From contig NC_087073.1 of assembly GCF_026151205.1 (NCBI RefSeq), forward strand, positions 3,741,001 through 3,805,000: a stretch of 64,000 bases of DNA. Direction: 5' to 3'. The position numbers and the translations under genes were made by a program. This document shows positions 50,685 to 59,640 of this stretch, piece by piece (position 1 is the first letter of the stretch; every line of letters begins with the position of its first letter). Below the pieces are notes generated by a model. It did not search any database, was not told where the DNA came from, and saw nothing but the letters and a program-made list of their open reading frames with translations. Source of the stretch: Bolinopsis microptera. Taxonomy: Eukaryota > Ctenophora > Tentaculata > Lobata > Bolinopsidae.

Positions 50685-50859
50685 CTTTAGACACGTACTT
50701 CCAATAACAGATTTCACGCAGCTACAGAGCATTCAATCCCTAAAGCATATAAGCATAACACTAGTTATCAAATCAACATAAAGACTGCATGAAATTACTT
50801 GACAGAAGTAGAAAATGAAAATTACAAATGAAAGAAACGAAATTGAACTCGGCGTGGGT

Positions 50860-50902
50860 TGATAAAAGTGTAATTCTGCTGATAAAAGTGTAATTCTGCT
50901 GC
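50860..50902. repeat. 20-bp tandem doublet upstream of the secreted gene
   Basis: TGATAAAAGTGTAATTCTGC occurs twice in a row, about 180-220 bp upstream of the minus-strand start at 50684. Confidence 0.8.
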
Positions 50903-51026
50903 TCAAAAATAATTTATTGGTTGAATTTGTGACTGAAGCAACACACAGTACTGAAGGAGCTAGCTAAATCTTGTCCCAGCAACTAACTGTGTTCTTAATA
51001 AAGTACTGTTTGAATCCCAGTAAGTA

Positions 51027-51384
51027 GTGTGAGGGGAAGTTGTGTGAGGGTAAGTTGTGTGAGGGTAAGTTGTGTGAGGGTAAGTAGTGTGAGAGTAAGT
51101 TGTGTGAGGGTAAATTGTGCGAGGGTAAGTTGTGTGAGGGTAAGTTGTGTGAAAGTAAGTTGTGTGAGGGTAAGTTGTGTGAGGGTAAGTTGTGTGAGGG
51201 TAAGTTGTGTGAGGGTAAGTTGTGTGAGGGTAAGTTGTGTGAGGGTAAGTTGTGCGAGGGTAAGTTGTGACTTGTGCGAGGGTAAGTTGTGTGAGGGTAA
51301 GTTGTGTGAGGGTAAGTTGTGTGAGGGTAAGTTGTGTGAGGGTAAGTTGTGTGAGGGTAAGTTGTGTGAGAGTAAGTTGTGTGA
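51027..51384. repeat. 15-bp minisatellite GTGAGGGTAAGTTGT, about 24 units
   Basis: A nearly perfect array with scattered single-base variants (TGCGAGGG, GTGAGAGT) and one 7-base irregularity near 51270. The unit length is a multiple of 3, so both strands stay open and give artefactual Val/Ser/Cys- or Thr/His-rich frames. Each unit contains GTAAGT, the ideal 5' splice site, on the plus strand. Confidence 0.97.
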
Positions 51385-51439
51385 TTTTCAAGCCATGACG
51401 GAGCGGGGGGATTCAACTGTAAGTTGGAGGACGGCATCA

Positions 51440-53580
51440 CCCTATCTGTTCAATGATCCCAATGACATGACATTTTTTAGACCCACCCCATACCACGTGA
51501 AAAATACGTATAATTTATAAACCATAACTCATCTCTCGTCTCATACAAAATATGTTTTGATATAACTTTACACCGTTGCTGAGGCTAATACAATGTTAAT
51601 TCAGAGAGTATAAACGGATTACCAGTCCCAGTCGAAATTCGGCATTTTGGCCGGACAAACTGAGTTTATTTTCTCAATTTTTGCATACTTTTGTTAAATT
51701 TGTTGTCAAATTATTGAATACTATGTCCAGATCGTCCTGGCCCAAATTATATCCATTTACCGTCCGCCGCTATCTGGTCACCGGGAGAGAGGAGCCAACC
51801 ACCCACCCCCTCCCTCCCCCCACCACCTCTCATGTCGGTAAGTGTGATGCCGTCCTTCCCACATACCGCTGATAATCATTCAGCAATCAGCATCATGCCT
51901 TGTTTGGCAGTCAATGAATATTGGAATCCGCCATTTTGAGCTACTTTTTGAGGGAGCCAAGGGTTTAGGACAACTGACAAGTACAACTCGCCCAACTTGC
52001 TTGGAAATTCCTCAATAACCGAATTAATATGGGGGAGGGGCTTTTCAACAATTAATAGGCAAGCTTCCTAACGAACTGCTTGATAATGATTGGGTAACAG
52101 GGCAAAAAAACAACTCGCTCAAATTTGATTCTTATGCTGTGTAGTAGATATATATCTAGTTTATGAATTTACTGCGACTGCAGTAGAATAAACACCTCAG
52201 GAACTGATATTAATCAATAAAAAGCCCCTCCCCGGGGAGGGGCTTTTTATTGAAAAGCCCACAGTTGTTCAGCACATCAGATAAACTTTTCAAATGACGG
52301 TCTATGCTCCCCGCAATTAAATCAACAGTATCTGATTCACCGGGAAAGGCTTAAGGTCATTTAAACGGGATTACAAGAAAAGGCAGCTTACCCGTTACCG
52401 GAACACTGTAGTTGCTTCTCTCCGAGAGCTTCGTTAGTAAGACAGTGAAGAGAAAATGAAAAACAAAATGGGAGAGGCAAGCTCACGAGGTGTTTCGAAT
52501 TGTTGTTCTATTAATATAAACAAACGCGGCGCAGATCGACTGGAGGAGATTGCACTGTGTAGGCTCCGTTGTAATGTGATATGTATGTACTACGGCTTTA
52601 CAAATTTTGGAAGCATGTAGAGATGTAGGGATATATATCTGATACCAATCGTATATATACTAAAAATACTCTAGCACAATTGTAACTGCAGTTTTACAGA
52701 ACTCTAAATGCTTGATGAACCCTCTTGCAGGTACCACCCGTATTCACACTCTGACCTGAGTTTAGTCATTTTCCGATACGAGATTGGGGACGGGTTCTAA
52801 AAACAAACAAACAATATGCCATTTCCTTGTAGCGGAGCATTCCTATTGTTTTATGAAAGATTGTGTGATTAAAGGGACCAGCCAAGAATCTTCTCGTGTA
52901 TAACATACCAAGGAGCATGGCATCGCGGCTGGGGAACTTTCTAAAAGGTACTTGCTAGAGATGGCAATTAACTCATTATTGGACTCAATGCTCTAAGGTT
53001 AATGTTAGACGGGAAAGTAACGAACTTGGAGAATGCTACCATACCCTAGTAAAATAGATTTGACGGATACCTAATCAAACACTCTCAAATCTGATTAACA
53101 CGCACTCAAAAACAGATCGGATTTATTGGTTTATAACATATCAGCCAACTACCTGATAGACTAAGCAACAAGGAGCAAAATAAGTGAAGTAAAATACCAA
53201 TATTATTATCGCAGAGTAATTCTAAGTATAAACCTCGATTCAGTATAATTAAGAAGTCTTGACAAGTACAGAATCTTGATCGAGTAGATTGAGTACTAGG
53301 AACATATTTAAACGGCTGGTCATGGAAAGATCGATATAATGACAGTCGATTAATTTGACTGTCATTGTATATACATACATTCAAACGGGTATATGGCATT
53401 GTCCCATATCACCGTTTAATCGTCACGGTAAACATTATTCGAATCATCTCAGACTCTTTCCCGTTAGATCGGTTAGGGTACAATTCAAATTGACGTTTTG
53501 TTTTGTTTTGAAACCCCACGGTGGAGGTTGGCGTGTGCCGCAATTTATTAATCAATGGTTATTACATAAATGAAATTATA
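51440..53580. other. Repeat-containing intergenic stretch
   Basis: Apart from the MITE-like element at 52.0-52.25 kb I see no gene. Short frames such as 51681-51872 and 53106-53399 lack family features or a splice context. Confidence 0.45.
52026..52260. mobile_element. MITE-like element ending in a perfect 38-bp palindrome
   Basis: GGGGAGGGGCTTTTCAACAA at about 52031 faces its inverted counterpart CAATAAAAAGCCCCTCCCC at 52215-52233. Immediately after, GGGGAGGGGCTTTTTATTG (52234-52252) completes a perfect palindrome. This looks like a roughly 205-bp element with about 14-bp inverted ends, abutting the end of a second copy. Confidence 0.55.
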
Positions 53581-53832
53581 GAAGTCACACTAAAATATAA
53601 TAATGTAAAATAAAATATATTAAAATAAATGCCCTACTAAAAGTAATATATAACTAACGGTCTGCAAAACTGGTTGAAGTCGCAATTTGTAAACATGCTA
53701 ATTACTATTTAATAATAATAGATAAAAAGTTTTGCGCGGCAGATGTAAATTCGGCATTGCATAATGGCAGTGAAATTAAAATGATATGTTGTTGATAAAA
53801 GATCATGGTCATTTGTCGCGAGTGATCTTTCT

Positions 53833-56800
53833 TTACGCGTTGTCGCTTACTAACTCGGTGTTGTAGTCTATCTGCGAGCGCCCTTCTCTTTGAGACTTTC
53901 TTAGCCCAGGTATACTATAAAGTAAGAAATTTGGCCAATTTTCATCGTCTCCTGAGCTTTGCAGCTTGAGGAGTTCGCGCTTAGCTGAATTTTTAAAGAT
54001 TTCAATTGAAAAGGTAGAACTTGGAATAGTTATATCCTTACTTTGTTTTGTAATAGAGAGCATGGGTCCTTTGAAGAAAAGAGTATTTCTAAATGTTGGG
54101 CCGTTGTAAGTTGTGAACCAAGAAAGGTTATGTTCGTATGTGGAATTATAGGTGGGAATATCGTGAGGGAAAAGTTCTTTGATGGATTTAGGGAGAAGGC
54201 TTGGCATGTTCCTTACTTTGTGTAGTAGAATAAGAGCGTTTTTTACAATGACGCTATGGACTGTTAGGATATTATGCAATCTAAACGCACTTTTTGTGTG
54301 CTCCGGGGGATTGCCGTCTTTATATCTATAATTTACATATCCTGACATAACAGCTCTAATTCCCTGCTTTTGCTTGGTGAACAGAGATTCAATGTGACAT
54401 TTTGAGGCAAATCCCCACACTAAAGAACAGAAATTTAGATGGGATTGGATAAGGCTTTGGAAAATGTTTAGGCGGGCTTTGATAGGTAGAAGGTGCTTTA
54501 GCTTATACATAACTCCGAGGTAGCGACCCATCTTTATTCTAACTGCCGTAATGTGTTTTTGCCAAGTGAGCTTTTCGTCTAGGATCACTCCTAAAAATCT
54601 TGCTTCAGTCTTACGTTCGATTACAGTGTTGTCAATGGACAAATTAAAGCCGCTGAAGTCGATTCTTTTTCTAGTGAAAATCATGTAACACGTCTTTTTT
54701 ACATTTAAAGATAGCCCATTAGCACCTACCCAATCTACAAGACGTGAAATTAGCTGATTAGCTTTTAATTGTATTTCTTCTAGGGTGGTTCCACTAATTA
54801 ATATGTTTGCGTCGTCGGCATAAAGGATGAACTTTGCAAAATCACTAATTCCAGGTAGGTCGTTTATATAAATTACAAATAAGAGAGGTCCTAAAATGCT
54901 ACCCTGAGGTACGCCGTAAACTATGGGCATGCTAGAAGAGCAAGTTCCGTTTAAAGTTACGTATTGAGATCGATTACAAAGGTAAGATCTAAACCATTCG
55001 TGCGCGACTCCCCTGATCCCACAATGGTCAAGCTTCTTAAGTAAGGTCTCATGATCAAGCACGTCAAAGGCTTTACTGTAATCGAGCAGGAGCAGTAGGG
55101 AAATTTGTTTCTTATTCAGAGAGTGTAGTATAGAATTTTGGGCATTGAGCAGTGCATGTTCGCACGATCTTCCTGGCCGAAATCCGTATTGATTTTCGAA
55201 AAGAGAATCGTTCTTATCTAAAAATTCTAAAACACGAGCATGCATAAGTTTCTCATAAATTTTCGAGAATGATCCCAAAAGAGAGATCGGCCTATAATTA
55301 GCTACTTCCAATTTTGAACCACCTTTGTGGATAGGAACGACTTTCGCAGTTTTTAGAGCATTTGGGAAGGTACCACTGGAGAACGAACAGTTAATGACAT
55401 TAGCTAGTGCCCTGGTAAAGTTTTCGCAGCTGTTTGCAATTTTCAATGGCTCAATTTTACAATCGAGTGTGGACTTGTTCTTAAGCCCTGATATTATCTT
55501 TTGGACTTCACCGTGTGATGTAGGCTTAAGAAACATCGAGTTACTACACGAAGCCTTAAGAAAATGCTTGAAACCACCTGGGTCAAAGGTTCGACGGGCA
55601 GCGATTTGCCTCTTGATACTGGCTGCAATACCGGAGAAGTAGCCGTTAAATTTCTCAGCGACTGCCAGATCGGAGCTTATAATCGTGCCATCGTCGTCCT
55701 TCAGACGGGTGTGTCCGAACTTTTTTCTGTTACGGTTCAGGAGGCCATTGATAATTTTCCATTGATTTTTAGAGCAGTTTTGGTATTTGTCAAACATTTT
55801 CTTATAGTACTTTTCTTTGGCTAGATTCACATGTTTGTGACAAAACTTTTTCATTTTATCATACGCGTCGCAGTTTTTTTGTGATGGATTTATAGTTTTT
55901 TCAAAAAAAAGTAACTTCTTGCGGTTGCATGCCGCCTCAAGCCAGGGTAAGATCCAAGGCTTTGGGTCAGCTCTTTCGAATTTTCTTCTCGAACTGTCGC
56001 GCTTCAGGGGGTATGCAGTATTGTAGTGTTTCATGTACGTTTGATAGATGGAATTGTATTGTTCATCAGCGCACGTTGAGGAGGTAGCATCATCCCAGGT
56101 CTCACTTACAATAAGCTCTTTGAATTTAGCATGATTAGCTTCGTTAAATACACGGGCCTCTAATTTCAAGCTAGTGTTGTTGTTCTTTACACGTTGACTA
56201 CGGAATCGCTCGTTCAAACTAGGTGTGGCTCCTAAACTAATGGTCGTGCTAACCGCGAGATGATCTGACATATCCAACGTCACGACATTACAACTAATAA
56301 CGTTGGTCACGTGATTAGTATACACGTGATCAATAAGCGTTGCACTGTGGTCAGTTACCCTGGTAGGCTTGGAGACAGTCTGGGCAAACCCATATTTTTC
56401 TAGTAAGCTTATAAGATCCTGGCTGTAAGCGTCGGTATCGTATTTTATAAGATCAATATTTGCATCACCCAGGAAGACTATCTGCTTTCTGGAGTGTCTA
56501 TCAAGACCCCTGAGCACGTTTTCAAACTTTTCAAGGAATTTTTTAGGGCTTGTGGATGGCGAGCGGTAGAAATTTACGATGATTTTTGTCTTATTTCCGT
56601 TTTTAAAATTGTTGATTTTAAGCAATTGAAATTCTCCGCAAGTAACTTCTTCTGGACTCAGATTGAGTTCGAGTTCCTGTATTTTATTGTAATCACAAAC
56701 GCGTTTGTTAACATAGAGCGCAAGACCACCTCCTTTTCCAGATTTACGTGCAGGTTCTTTGATAAAGGGCTCGTAAAACTGTTCGATTTCAATGTCGTTC

Positions 56801-57315
56801 AGACCATTAGGAAGATTAGAAATTTTACAGTTGGTTTCATTGAGGCAGATGAGGTCAAATTTGGAGAATGTTTCTATTTCTTCTCTAAAATTCGAGATAT
56901 TCTTCACGAGTGATCTAACGTTTAACGAAAGTATCTTAATTTCGCGATTGCTAGGGGTCTTGATATTATCAGGGTGTTGGTACTTACAGCTAACCAATAT
57001 CTCCGATATACAATTGTTGAGATCGATTTCGCTGGAATCTATTTCATCAGTAAGTTCGCCTATTTGATTCAGTACGTGAGAACGAATATAGGGGTTAAAA
57101 GTGGGGGTTATTGTATTGTAATTATCATTAAGTTCGTAGGAAGTTACTCTATAGCCAGGTATTAGGTTTAGACAGCATGTAATACAACCAAGATAATCTT
57201 TGAGGCATTTTTTATGAACTGGTTTGTCACATAGAGGACAAATGAAAACATTTCTAGGAGCATAAGACCACCCGAAGCAACTTGAGCATTGTGATTTGAA
57301 ACTAGGTTCAACCAT
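53833..57315 (-). CDS. LINE ORF2: PHD-type finger, AP endonuclease, reverse transcriptase
   Basis: 1160 residues. Residues 10-48 form a C4HC3 PHD-type zinc finger (Cys10, 13, 26, 29, His34, Cys37, 44, 47). Residues about 125-360 are an exonuclease/endonuclease/phosphatase fold with LNVRS (Asn132), LNETN (Glu160), GDANIDL (Asp284, Asn286), IDHVYTN and a final SDH at 350-352; this enzyme nicks target DNA to prime reverse transcription. The reverse transcriptase spans about 655-900: NYRPISLLGSFSKIYEKL, LLLDYSKAFD (Asp745), GVPQGSILGPLLFVIYINDL, LYADD (832-835). All catalytic residues are present. The motifs are CR1/L2-like. No RNase H is seen. The finger probably binds nucleic acid or chromatin; that is inference. 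Confidence 0.97.
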   Translation of the reverse strand: MVEPSFKSQCSSCFGWSYAPRNVFICPLCDKPVHKKCLKDYLGCITCCLNLIPGYRVTSYELNDNYNTITPTFNPYIRSHVLNQIGELTDEIDSSEIDLNNCISEILVSCKYQHPDNIKTPSNREIKILSLNVRSLVKNISNFREEIETFSKFDLICLNETNCKISNLPNGLNDIEIEQFYEPFIKEPARKSGKGGGLALYVNKRVCDYNKIQELELNLSPEEVTCGEFQLLKINNFKNGNKTKIIVNFYRSPSTSPKKFLEKFENVLRGLDRHSRKQIVFLGDANIDLIKYDTDAYSQDLISLLEKYGFAQTVSKPTRVTDHSATLIDHVYTNHVTNVISCNVVTLDMSDHLAVSTTISLGATPSLNERFRSQRVKNNNTSLKLEARVFNEANHAKFKELIVSETWDDATSSTCADEQYNSIYQTYMKHYNTAYPLKRDSSRRKFERADPKPWILPWLEAACNRKKLLFFEKTINPSQKNCDAYDKMKKFCHKHVNLAKEKYYKKMFDKYQNCSKNQWKIINGLLNRNRKKFGHTRLKDDDGTIISSDLAVAEKFNGYFSGIAASIKRQIAARRTFDPGGFKHFLKASCSNSMFLKPTSHGEVQKIISGLKNKSTLDCKIEPLKIANSCENFTRALANVINCSFSSGTFPNALKTAKVVPIHKGGSKLEVANYRPISLLGSFSKIYEKLMHARVLEFLDKNDSLFENQYGFRPGRSCEHALLNAQNSILHSLNKKQISLLLLLDYSKAFDVLDHETLLKKLDHCGIRGVAHEWFRSYLCNRSQYVTLNGTCSSSMPIVYGVPQGSILGPLLFVIYINDLPGISDFAKFILYADDANILISGTTLEEIQLKANQLISRLVDWVGANGLSLNVKKTCYMIFTRKRIDFSGFNLSIDNTVIERKTEARFLGVILDEKLTWQKHITAVRIKMGRYLGVMYKLKHLLPIKARLNIFQSLIQSHLNFCSLVWGFASKCHIESLFTKQKQGIRAVMSGYVNYRYKDGNPPEHTKSAFRLHNILTVHSVIVKNALILLHKVRNMPSLLPKSIKELFPHDIPTYNSTYEHNLSWFTTYNGPTFRNTLFFKGPMLSITKQSKDITIPSSTFSIEIFKNSAKRELLKLQSSGDDENWPNFLLYSIPGLRKSQREGRSQIDYNTELVSDNA

Positions 57316-57831
57316 TGTTCAAGATGTGTAAATACCAGATATCTGTGAATAATTAAGTAAGATATTAAAAAGATAAGAGTGTAAAGTATGGTGTATAGAA
57401 TAGCTTGTACAGTCTAAGAATATGTATAAAATGCTAATGTGTGTGCGTGTGAATGAATGAGGAATAAACTGTGTGCTGAGAAAGCGTAAAGAAGAAAAAG
57501 AAAACTTGTTAGACCTACCTATCAAGAACTATACAGCTCTGTGTGTAGATAGAATCGTAACGTAGTCTACAATATTACAATATTACGATAGCGGTACTGA
57601 TTTCAGAACTATTCTAAAGTGTTTAAAAAGCTCGGGCAAGAATTCTAGTAACTTACGATAAGCTGATAAGAGCACGGGCATGACTATATATTTTTATGCG
57701 AGGGTTTTCATTATAACTATAAGATGTAAGCTATAATCCCTTAAAGATTTTGTAAAAATTTTGTGAAAATTTAGGCGCGGCAAGTATAAGTAGTAGGCTT
57801 GAGTACGGCTTTGTGAGTTTGTATTTAACCG

Positions 57832-59640
57832 TTAGTTACCAGGCAAGAGCGAGACAAACTCCCGCCTTAATGGCCAGTGCTTTCGAACTTTCTCGCTTCG
57901 CATAGAGAGTTTTTGAACACCGGTCACCAGACAGTTAGCTATCTCACTCTTGGGCAGCTGAGTAATGTGAATCCCATTTCCAGATCTATCTAAAATCTCA
58001 AACCCTTTGTTAAATATCACTCTACAAATACGGTGGGAGTCGAAAAACCAAAAGTTACGATTTTCGATCAGACTAAAGTCAAACATGCAGCGGTTAAACA
58101 AATCAACTTCCTTATTTAACCATGCAAATCTCGTTCTAAGAAGGGAGTTGAAAACAAACACTGTTTTTGGGTATCTAGCAAACAAGTAGTTAAAATTGTC
58201 CCTAATTTCACGGGAAAGTGTATAGCTTCTATGGTCATATCTCGACAAATCATTAATACCGGAAGATATAATCACATAATCGCAGTTTTCAAAAAAATTT
58301 TCAAACTTCATTAAGTCCGTGAGTTGGTACATGTCACGCTTTATGACACGAAAGTTAGAGGGGAAAGATGATGGGGTGTTACGTATCATAGAGTCAGTAA
58401 GGTATAGGACAGTCTGTTTGGAGGGTCTCAGGGGGTCGGATGGTGCTATTGACGGTTCATGGATTTTAGGAATGTGCGTGCGCATGGGCTTGTCTATGCG
58501 TCTAAAGGTCACTGACACACGACACGAGGTGACGCCAGGTTCGGGTTGTATCGCATGCTCCCAGAAAAACTGAGACTCTGTGGTCATTGCGTACACTGTG
58601 CCATTACTTAGTTCGTGTTCACGTCGCTCATCAGTGACTAAGTTACGGAAAGTTAAGGTGCGAGTGGCCCCAAAGCTGGCAGTGATGATTTCACCCGTTA
58701 AGCCTGTTTCATTATCCGAGTGAAACGGGATAGAGTCTGAGCCTGTCTGGTATCTAGTGACCATGCAAGTAACGTTATCCCTATTGAAGGTGGGATCGTC
58801 TAATTCCTCAGCTATACAGTCTAGTATCTTATTTACAGCGTGATCAGATGGTGGGTAGGCCTTAGCGCGATGGGTAATACTGCCGTAACTGTATTTACTG
58901 GAGCCGAAGTAAGAGACGTCACGTGATCCTATGCGTTGAAAGTCCAGTCCATCACAAACATTATGCGTTTCAAACTCAAACTTTGATCGCAAACTTCTTA
59001 CCGGAGTAGCTTCTAGTACTTCCTCGTGTCCGGCTGGCGAACCTGTGACGAAGGTTGAGGGATCCGAAGTAGTGTTGGGAGTAGAGTTCCTAGCGACGAG
59101 AGAACTAGAGCTCCTTATCACCTCCTTGTATTCGTCAAGCGTATGTTCGGCTTTTTCCAGCAGCATGCAAAAATCGGAGGTTAGATTATCGTGTATAGTC
59201 TGCTTATCAGTTGGATTTCTGATAAGATGATCATAGTATCTAGAGTCTAGATTTAGCTTTGCTGTCATGTATGGTTTTCGTAGCGTTTTGTTTGTAGATT
59301 TACAGAGTCCGGCACTTAAAGATTCACGATAAAGTTGGTCCGGTGTAAGTGACGGCAGTAGCTCGAGGCAAGTTTCTGGCGTAAAAGTAGGTACCCAAAA
59401 ACCAACAAACTCTGTCTGCGTACTGTGATTTTCGACGTTTATCTTACCTTCAGCTTGAGGGTTTGCCGAGCAGTGTTTTTGATCTGCGGCAGTGGTGGGG
59501 GCACCACTGCCCAGCAACCCCTTTTCAGATGTGTCGCTCTGCGTCGTGGTACTCGAACTAGAGGTAGGGCTGTGGGACTCCAGAGGACTCGAGGGGATCA
59601 AGCTTAGGTTAGTAGGACTCGAACTAAGCTCAGAAGACAT
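57832..59640 (-). CDS. LINE ORF1: AlkB-like dioxygenase fused to SGNH esterase
   Basis: 602 residues. Residues 1-60 are Ser/Thr-rich and probably disordered. Residues about 240-382 match ALKBH2-type Fe(II)/2-oxoglutarate dioxygenases: YGSITHRAKAYP, then RYQTGSDSIPFHSDNE (iron ligands His307, Asp309), SFGATRTLTFRN, WEHAI (His362) and RVSVTFR (Arg374, Arg380, 2-oxoglutarate and substrate contacts). Residues about 410-575 are an SGNH/GDSL hydrolase: LTDSMI (nucleophile Ser417), SSGINDL (Gly461, Asn463) and GNGIHIT (His558). The core catalytic residues of both enzymes are kept, suggesting selection. Esterase ORF1s are known in CR1-like elements; the added dealkylase is the odd part. AlkB enzymes remove methyl adducts from nucleic acids, so protection or repair of the template RNA or cDNA is a plausible role. 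Confidence 0.93.
   Translation of the reverse strand: MSSELSSSPTNLSLIPSSPLESHSPTSSSSTTTQSDTSEKGLLGSGAPTTAADQKHCSANPQAEGKINVENHSTQTEFVGFWVPTFTPETCLELLPSLTPDQLYRESLSAGLCKSTNKTLRKPYMTAKLNLDSRYYDHLIRNPTDKQTIHDNLTSDFCMLLEKAEHTLDEYKEVIRSSSSLVARNSTPNTTSDPSTFVTGSPAGHEEVLEATPVRSLRSKFEFETHNVCDGLDFQRIGSRDVSYFGSSKYSYGSITHRAKAYPPSDHAVNKILDCIAEELDDPTFNRDNVTCMVTRYQTGSDSIPFHSDNETGLTGEIITASFGATRTLTFRNLVTDERREHELSNGTVYAMTTESQFFWEHAIQPEPGVTSCRVSVTFRRIDKPMRTHIPKIHEPSIAPSDPLRPSKQTVLYLTDSMIRNTPSSFPSNFRVIKRDMYQLTDLMKFENFFENCDYVIISSGINDLSRYDHRSYTLSREIRDNFNYLFARYPKTVFVFNSLLRTRFAWLNKEVDLFNRCMFDFSLIENRNFWFFDSHRICRVIFNKGFEILDRSGNGIHITQLPKSEIANCLVTGVQKLSMRSEKVRKHWPLRREFVSLLPGN

Noticed and set aside
51027-51384. CRISPR-like array
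   Set aside because: Units are contiguous with no unique spacers, and the DNA is animal nuclear; it is a minisatellite.
50960-51520. Three overlapping 140-160 codon frames
   Set aside because: All are readings of the 15-bp minisatellite, which has no stops by virtue of its unit length.
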